A stretch of 28,875 nt of DNA from Seison nebaliae (lineage: Eukaryota > Rotifera > Pararotatoria > Seisonacea > Seisonidae). Below the pieces are notes generated by a model, which did not search any database, was not told the DNA's origin, and saw only the letters and a program-made list of their open reading frames with translations. Positions within the stretch are counted from its first letter, which is position 1, and each line of letters opens with the position of its first letter. The stretch spans positions 1-28,875 of the forward strand of contig JALJEE010000246.1 in NCBI GenBank assembly GCA_023231475.1, read 5' to 3'. Both the position numbers and the translations under genes were made by a program. Positions 22,161 through 28,875 of the stretch are shown piece by piece.

Positions 22161-25100
22161 ATTCCATTTGTATGAGAAGTCGTTTCCCCTCTCAATTGTC
22201 AACTCAATCAAATCTTTCAAATTTTCAATCGTTTAGTTAGTCGATATAAACACTGGTAAACACGATATACAATTTAATGAGACAATTTCTATTAAGAGAA
22301 GAAGAAAAGAAGACGTTGAATTCGACAATTCATCAATATTTTTTTGAGAAATATTTCAAATTCTTTTATTATCGTTAACTCATTCGTTTCCATCAATATG
22401 GAAGTAAGCTACTATTTTTCATCCAATTTATCTCATTTTCCATTTCCCAGATTGATAAGTTTCGAAATTTCGAATGTGATTACTCTCGTTCGGAACATCT
22501 TCGAATCGTATCGTTCCTATTTATCCATCCATTATTAATTGATGGAGAGAAATAAAATAAAAAGTTTTCATTCTCCATCATCAAATCATTTCCATCATTT
22601 ATTTGATTATTTATTATTATTATAAAATTTTAATTATTGATTCGAATGACGATTAATTAATTTGTTTAATAACAAAAAAAATTTCCTTTTCACTTTTATC
22701 GTCGATCGATGGAAGAAATGAAAAATTTTTATGAAAACTTTTAAAAAGAAAAATGAAAGCTTTCTTTTGTTTAGGATCACGTTATATTATTTCTCTTTCT
22801 CCTTCCCACTTCCTTCGTCTATAATGAAATTAATAAATATTATATTATAATTTAATTTATAACATTCTCCTCAAGACAACATATCTCCTGGAGAGTTAGT
22901 CTTTCTTTCTTTCATCAATCAATCATTATTCTTCATTCATCATTAATTTACTAATTCTACAATATTTCTTATTCGGAAACTGTTTCACAAAGTGTTTCCT
23001 GAAAATACTGTTCCAATAACAAATATCAATACGTTTACATATCGCCTTAAATCAGTTGGTCCTGATTAATTTACTAGAAAATAATTTATTACATAATTTT
23101 TCATGAGATGATGATGTTTATATTATATAAGTCCAAATCTTCAATTGACTATTTTAAATATCTTTCTTTTTTTTTAAAAAAAAACGAAACTAAAATTAAT
23201 ATTCTCTCTTATAACTGACAACAATTTAATATTATTATTTCAGCACTTTTCCCATCTCTTCATTGGGTGGTGCTAATTATCATATAATATATCAATAAAT
23301 AATAATCATTATTCATCATTCAAACGATGAGTTTAGAGCGTCTTCTAAAATACTTTTCTTTTTTTCACAACACCAATTATATTCGTCGTCCTTTGTTTAT
23401 AATAATTAATTTCCACCTAAAACATCATCGACCAAATTACAGAAAGAATTTAATAGACTTTAGTTTCAAGCAAAAAAATTACAAACGACTGTCTGCCACC
23501 TATATTCAAGTGAGACATGATTATTTTTCAATCAAACATATACTCACTTAAAACCTCCAAAGTAGTGAAAGAAAAGTTTCGAATCGATAACTAATACAGA
23601 TACTTATTTTGTGGGTCATTTATACTAATTTACTCACATAATATTATGTAGAAAATAAATTCGGAAATGTTTAGATGATTATGTTTGTAGAATTGTTAAT
23701 TGATTATCGGACATTTCAGGTAATATTATATTTTTCATAAATTTCTACATGAACCATCAGAATGACGATTAGGAAACTAAAGTGGTTGGAAGAGATGAGT
23801 GAATCGAATTTAATTTATTTTACTGGAAATAAGCTGGTAAAAATTGGAGGAGGAGGAGGACGTTTTTATCGATTGAAGAATGGAAAGTCACTTTTAACAT
23901 ATTATGAGGCAGTCACGGTATATAGAATTAAAACCGACAATTAAAACTAGTTACTTCCTCTTTTCATTCGAGACAGAAAAATGGCAAAATATTAAATTAT
24001 TCGTAGTCTTTGATGAAAAGTGTGAGGGAAGTTAGGTGACATACTTTTGTAAATAAATGAAAAATTATTGTTTTTTTTTATTAGAATTATAAATTATAAT
24101 TTTTTTTTGTTTCCCGAACATTCTATCTGAGAAATGAACTTATCAAACTCACCATACTTACACTAAACTGAAATCGAAATTGGAAGTCTTCTTCATTATA
24201 ACGCTACATTCATGTTAACTCGCGCACCTCCTTCCATTGGAGGTCACATTGAAAAAATGGAACATAAAATTTGATATTCAAATTGTAGAAATATTAGTCT
24301 TTGGTTACTCATCGTTTGGTTAAATTCACTTACACACATTACAACATTTAACAACAAAATGAAAAATTCGATTTATCGTCTTTTATGTAAATAAGAGGAG
24401 CAATGTAAAATTTTTTGATATTTCTCTTCAAATTTTTTTATTAAACTCCCAGGCTACATATTCCAGTTTTTAAATTGACAACTACCTAAAACTTTTGGTA
24501 GTGAATCCTTAAGAAACTGAAAATTTGGTTTAATTTCTCATTGACTATACAACTTTGGGGAGAATATGAGTAGCGTATGATCGTAAAATGGGCAAATTCC
24601 AAATGGTTTCTTTAAATATACTACAAAGTTATTCACATGTCAAAAAAATGTTTGAAGATAAACATATGATTGATAAATGGAAGAAATTTAAAATTAATTT
24701 CAACATGACTAAACGAAAGAAAAGGTAAAAAATGGGAAGAGAATGAACAATTCTAAACTAAACACTCTTATTTGGACGATATGTTAGGTAAATTATTAAT
24801 TGTGTTATTACCATCATTCAGCAATGATTAATCGAACTAAAGATTATTTGACGGACTATGTGAACTGCAATTACATGACATGTCCTTGTTTTTTTCTTAA
24901 AAAAATCAAAAATTATTCATGATAGAAAAGGAAACTTTCAATTTTGACTTCGCATTACGAAAAATCATTTAGCCGCAAAAGTTTACTCTAAAATGAGACT
25001 TTTAGGGAAACATTGAAATTTGGTACGCTAGTTTTATAAAATAGATTAATGAAAAAATATTAAGAATAAGAATGGTCTACAATTATGAAATTGAGAGCTT

Positions 25101-25215
25101 TGGTTGACATTTAATTTCGAGACATATAAAAGAGATTTGGTGATTGTTCATGACAAGAACATAAGTTTAGATCATAAATGTGAAGATTAAATAAGTAAAC
25201 AATTGTTACAGGAGA
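22161..25215. other. Three-kilobase AT-rich gap between TLCD4 and VPS33
   Basis: No exon chain was recognised on either strand. Short plus-strand frames at 22344-22538, 23327-23551 and 23762-23944 have no recognisable motif. A small perfect hairpin (ACCTCC, 7-base loop, GGAGGT) lies at about 24226-24244. The second copy of the possible dispersed repeat is at 24435-24610. The gap must hold the TLCD4 promoter on the left and the VPS33 promoter on the right. A TTACAG just before the VPS33 start could be the acceptor of a leader intron. Confidence 0.6.
24435..24610 (+). repeat. Possible dispersed repeat, copy B
   Basis: TTTTTATTAAACTCCCAGGC at 24435-24454, TACAACTTTG at 24548 and ATGGGCAAATTCCAAATGG from 24588 correspond in order and strand to three motifs at 17426-17576. 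The copies are strongly diverged and spacing differs, so shared ancestry is only suggested. Confidence 0.35.
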
Positions 25216-28011
25216 ATGTCGAAAGAGGAATGGAATAATATTGAGTCTTATTCGTCACTTTATCGTCGATATTATTATTCGAATTTGAGAGATTTGATTC
25301 ATCTGACTTGTCCGATAGATACCGTTCTAACGGTTTGGCAGTCAGAGTTACTACCGATCTATATATCATTAAAAACGAATGAGAATAATAATGGGAAGCA
25401 TTCGGAGACGTCGAGTACTATGCCAACCACCTCATCTTCATCAGCTGATTTTAAAGAGATTCTCCTCCTCAACGAACAAATCGTTGACAATATTCGCAAT
25501 TTCTTCGCTGTGAGAAAAGAATGCAAAAATATTACATTCTTCACATCATCCGTCAATTTAAGTTCGTTACAACAAATCGTTAACATTTGTAAAAGGTTCT
25601 CAAATACTTTTCAAATTCATTCAACTCATATGACAATTTTAATTTTAGTATTTTCAATCATGACATCTCATCGGTCAATCCGAAAACGACCATAAATGTC
25701 CTCTTCTTCGATACGATTAGTCATGACGCTCAAATTATATTGAAGGTTTTTCTTTATTTTAATTTCTCTCTTCGAGAAATGGGATTAGAATGAAAGTCGT
25801 TTAGATTCATCAAAATTCTGCCATCAACTCGGTATGGACATTTTGAATCTTGATACTGATATCTTCTCAATAGAAAACTCGAAATTATTCGAAGTTTCTT
25901 CTTTTCTTTCTTCAATTCCTCAAGAGAATTTAATTTAGAAATGTTTCATTGAAAATGATGCGATTGCTATGTATGGAATTGGGAGGAGTTTATTCCGATT
26001 TTTGAAAGCGTTCGGAGATTCACATACTAACATCTATTCGGTGGGAGTAATCTCGTCAGTTGGAAATTTTAAATTCTCAACATTTTTTTTTGAAATTTCT
26101 CAGAAAATTTTAAATATAGTGCGATCTTCACCAACCGCTTCAAAAAGTCTTCAAACGAATTTATTAGATTTGAATAAACTCACCACCTTCTCCAACGAGA
26201 AAGATGGCGATCGTCTACTCAAAGAGAGTCGAGACGAAGCGTCGTTAGGTGAGGAAAGATTATCATTCGATTCCGTCTTAATCATCGATCGCACATGTGA
26301 CATGTTCGCTCCAATGATGTTACCGAACACTTATTATTCGTTGATACACGAATTCAAAGAAATTAAAAATAGTTCAATTTCCACCAGTTTCATTTTTCAT
26401 TAACCGTTTTAGTGAACATTCAATTGGAGGATGGAAAGGGAAAATCTCAACGATTTTGTTTAGAACGACCACTCATGTCCTCCGATAACGAATCAACTAC
26501 TGGAAATAATAATAACGGAGAGCATGACGACGAGGAGAAGAATGTGTGGAAGAAGATCGCCGATGTCGATATCATTTCAGCGAATGTTTATCTCCAGAAG
26601 AAGTTAAAGAGTCTGGTAAAGATTGCTGAAGTTCATTTCAATTCATATCTTTCTAGTAAATATAAATTAATTTCAAGAATATGAAACAAGTATTACAAAT
26701 GAATCAGATGAAAATGATAAGAAATGCTGTTCAAACGGATTTGAAGCATTATCTCTCCTCCAAGACTTTATTAGAGAAACGTTTTAAATGAAATTTATTA
26801 ATTTCTCTCAAATCTCCTAATTAGATATTCGATTGTTGAGACAGATAGCACTACAAACGGCAACAATGACATTTGATGAATTTCGATATTTTCAAACAGG
26901 TTCCCCACTCCATTCAACTTTCCATCAAATTCATATATTTTCCATTAATTATAATTCATCGAAAAAAAAAACAGAATGTCTACATTCGTTTTATGTGGAG
27001 AATCGATTGAATCATTTAAATTCTGATTCATCTGACAGTAAAAGTTATTGAATTTGTAGTTGAGGAAAGAAAATTTTGGAAATAATTCTCAACAATTTCT
27101 TATAATTAGAAAGTTTGAAAAATCGTTTCTTAAAAATGATCAAATCGAACGAAACGGATATTTTCGCCAGTTTCTTATCATGTATCGAAGAGAAAGTCAT
27201 TTCACAAGAACCATATGAATTTGTTATCATTTTAAAATTCTCATAAATTCAAACGAGTCAACTCAATTTTAAATAGTTGATAAGATCATTAATTTTCATA
27301 TCGATCCTTCTCAACGGTTTGCCCGATTTACATTATGAGAGGATAGTCACTCTGTTCACACAAGTTCTTTCATTTCTTCGAAATTGTTCAAGAATTATCA
27401 TTTCAGGTTTATGGAATTGATCAATTGACTATATTCCAAAAATTGGAAGAATTAAACTTATTTCAACGAACTATCATTCCATCTAAACCATTATCAACCG
27501 TCGACAATCGACATGATACTGAAATGAGCACTCGAGATTTATATCGTAAATGTGAATTATTCCAATCCAAATGGAATGAGGTCTCTACTTTCATTTATGA
27601 ATTTTATCGTTCATTCCAATCATTTCATTATCACTTAGTTACCATCATATCCTCGAATGCTTCATTCCACATACAACGGTATACGTCCACTTATATCTTG
27701 GATTACGGAAGAGTTCATTAAAGCATCTTCCTGGAATGAATTGAAGACGAATACTTTCTCATTAATAGGAAAGAACAAATGTGACGAATTGATCAAAGTA
27801 AATAATGAAGATTTTAATGAATCAGTTCAGAATGTTCTGGTGGTGTTAGTGGGAGGAATAACTTGGGCGGAAATTTCTGCTATTCGTCAACTTAGAACAG
27901 GTTTCGTTTTTTCGTACTTTTTATATTTCTACTTTTCATCTAGATAAGAATATTGTCATTTGTACTACTCATATCACGAACGGTAGTGACATAATATCCA
28001 CATTAAAATAA
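25216..28011 (+). CDS. VPS33-type Sec1/Munc18 protein, thirteen exons, about 680 aa
   Basis: VPS33 binds SNAREs within the HOPS/CORVET (VPS33A) or CHEVI (VPS33B) tethering complexes and drives endosome-lysosome fusion. Exons are 25216-25595, 25649-25745, 25789-25893, 25939-26046, 26104-26371, 26413-26615, 26678-26780, 26825-26899, 27110-27222, 27277-27363, 27407-27580, 27639-27900 and 27944-28011; all phases fit. Landmarks are SVLIIDRTCDMFAPM (about 285-299), YYSLIHEF, ILLNGLP before VYGIDQLTIFQKLEEL (from about 514), YNGIRPL and VGGITWAEISAIRQL (642-656). The C-terminus is CTTHITNGSDIISTL. The final GG.T(F/W).EI.A(L/I)R block is specific to VPS33 among SM proteins. I cannot separate A from B: the DR.CD..AP and AEI positions lean to VPS33A, SAIR to VPS33B. 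Low-complexity inserts follow the N-terminal block (Ser/Thr) and the DRTCD block (acidic, Asn-rich). The 210-nt eighth intron is least certain. Confidence 0.85.
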
Positions 28012-28408
28012 ATTTTCTTCTTTCATTCACCATTTTTATTAGATGTTCTGATTCAAATTGATTGTCTTTCTAAATAAAGTTTTTATTATACAAATATTGG
28101 ATCTTTATTTATTGGATTAAGAAATTGTTCACCAATTCTTTCATTTTGGAAATATTCGATTTTGTTAGTGCCGAAAAATCGGACACGGTCTACTTGAAAT
28201 TCTGATATTTCATTGAAATGACTTGTCTTATATACGTTATTATCAAGCGTTCGATTTACAAATAATTAGCAATTTACATTATTTGTTTGTGGAAGATTAT
28301 TTTGAAAGTAATAGAACTATAATCTAGTTGGGAAGCATATGGTGGAGAGAGTCTATTTGTTTTTGATGATCTGATTGATTAATTATTATTATTATTTATC
28401 TAATCTAT
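28012..28408. other. Intergenic region between VPS33 and the tRNA gene
   Basis: This 397-bp stretch holds the VPS33 3' UTR and the tRNA upstream flank. Apart from the poly(A) signal and an (ATT)n run at about 28382-28398 just before the tRNA, I see nothing in it. Confidence 0.65.
28073..28078 (+). terminator. Candidate poly(A) signal of VPS33
   Basis: AATAAA lies 61 nt after the VPS33 stop and is followed within 10 nt by a T-rich stretch, a normal arrangement for cleavage and polyadenylation. Confidence 0.65.
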
Positions 28409-28481
28409 GGGGATGTAGCTCAATTGGTAGAGCGCGTGCTTTGCATGTACGAGGTACCGGGATCGAAACCCGGCATCTCCA
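28409..28481 (+). tRNA. tRNA-Ala, anticodon TGC
   Basis: The 73 bases fold into a full cloverleaf. The acceptor stem GGGGATG pairs with CATCTCC (one G-T) and the discriminator base is A. The D arm is GCTC/GAGC. The anticodon stem is CGTGC/GTACG with loop TTTGCAT, which gives anticodon TGC at 28442-28444. The T arm is CCGGG/CCCGG with a 7-base loop. There is no intron and CCA is not encoded, as expected for a eukaryotic nuclear tRNA. Internal promoter elements are an A box around TAGCTCAATTGG and a B box GGATCGAAACC at 28460-28470. Confidence 0.97.
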
Positions 28482-28487
28482 AAACAA

Positions 28488-28493
28488 TTTTTT
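28488..28493 (+). terminator. RNA polymerase III terminator of tRNA-Ala
   Basis: Six T residues begin 7 nt after the tRNA 3' end, the standard position and length for a polymerase III stop. With the intact A and B boxes this supports a transcribed gene. Confidence 0.9.
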
Positions 28494-28875
28494 CTCCAAC
28501 TTGCATCATCTCCAAATGTTGTCTCTACAACAACTACCAAATGAACAATAGTGATATGAAAAACTTGGAAGTGAACTGTTGGAACAAAAACATAATAATG
28601 CAATTGCCTATGTACGCATTGTATGTATGCATCCAAAAGATGGCAAACAAGTTAAGTAGGTAATACGTTCTTATATTATAATAGATTTTCATTGAGCGTG
28701 GTAAAAAATCATTCTCCAGAATTTTTATGTAATCACTAGTGCTGTGATTATGATCCGTGAGTCCAAAGTGAAAAAACTCGAGTCCTCTATACATCATGGA
28801 AAAAAAAATCCAGACATGATAAGAGTCCTATACATACAAAGCTCGAGCCAAGCTATTAGCCAGGCTCATGCTTTG
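28494..28875. other. Right-edge stretch without a recognised gene
   Basis: No exon or RNA gene was recognised. There is a hairpin with TAATCAC/GTGATTA arms at 28730-28750. Two related blocks (GAGTCCTCTATACAT, then GAGTCCTATACAT about 45 bp later) lie in the last 100 bases, and CTCGAG occurs near each. These may belong to a repeat that continues past the window. Confidence 0.5.

Noticed and set aside
23762-23944. 60-codon plus-strand frame with a Gly run
   Set aside because: No recognisable motif, no exon partners, and only a simple GGA repeat gives it a protein-like look.
24226-24244. Hairpin ACCTCC/GGAGGT
   Set aside because: A 6-bp stem is common by chance and nothing around it suggests an RNA gene.
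1-28875. CRISPR array, bacterial operon, phage or plasmid features
   Set aside because: The regularly spaced cores at 6674-6852 and 17149-17270 have variable AT spacers and short cores without cas genes. All coding evidence is spliced and eukaryotic.

Overview
The window looks like AT-rich animal nuclear DNA with compact spliced genes. All six protein genes I could assemble have animal relatives: Polycomb, ariadne-2/ARIH2, BCAS3/rudhira, a DUF389 membrane protein, TLCD4/TMEM56 and a VPS33-type Sec1/Munc18 protein. Most introns are only 41-93 nt, and several proteins carry Asn/Ser-rich low-complexity tracts. A small arthropod, most likely an acariform mite, is my best guess; a rotifer is a weaker alternative. 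No species is claimed. Exons were joined by hand from reading frame, GT/AG signals and resemblance to remembered protein families, with no alignment run.

Layout. Positions 1-9761 are nearly gene-free. This part holds a reverse-transcriptase fragment of a non-LTR retrotransposon at the extreme left (minus strand) and a 917-bp fold-back element (6639-7555) whose arms contain about 30-bp-spaced copies of a GGACAGTTCTCAA core. From 9762 on the sequence is gene-dense: Polycomb (+, 9762-10866), ARIH2 (-, 10875-13027), BCAS3 (+, 13671-16576), a short tandem repeat (about 17149-17270), the DUF389 protein (+, 17714-20155), TLCD4 (-, 20886-22160), a 3-kb gap, VPS33 (+, 25216-28011), and a tRNA-Ala(UGC) (28409-28481).

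The genes are unrelated housekeeping or developmental loci rather than a pathway: chromatin silencing, ubiquitin ligation, autophagy/cytoskeleton, two membrane proteins, endolysosomal fusion. Their arrangement is still informative. Polycomb and ARIH2 converge with 8 nt between stop codons, and the only good ARIH2 poly(A) signal lies across the last Polycomb codons. ARIH2 and BCAS3 diverge from one 643-bp interval.

The most unusual global signal is in splicing. In my models 36 of 41 introns begin GTT instead of the usual GTA/GTG. If independent transcript data confirm this, the organism has a shifted 5' splice-site consensus. The other leading items are the fold-back element and the uncharacterised animal DUF389 protein.
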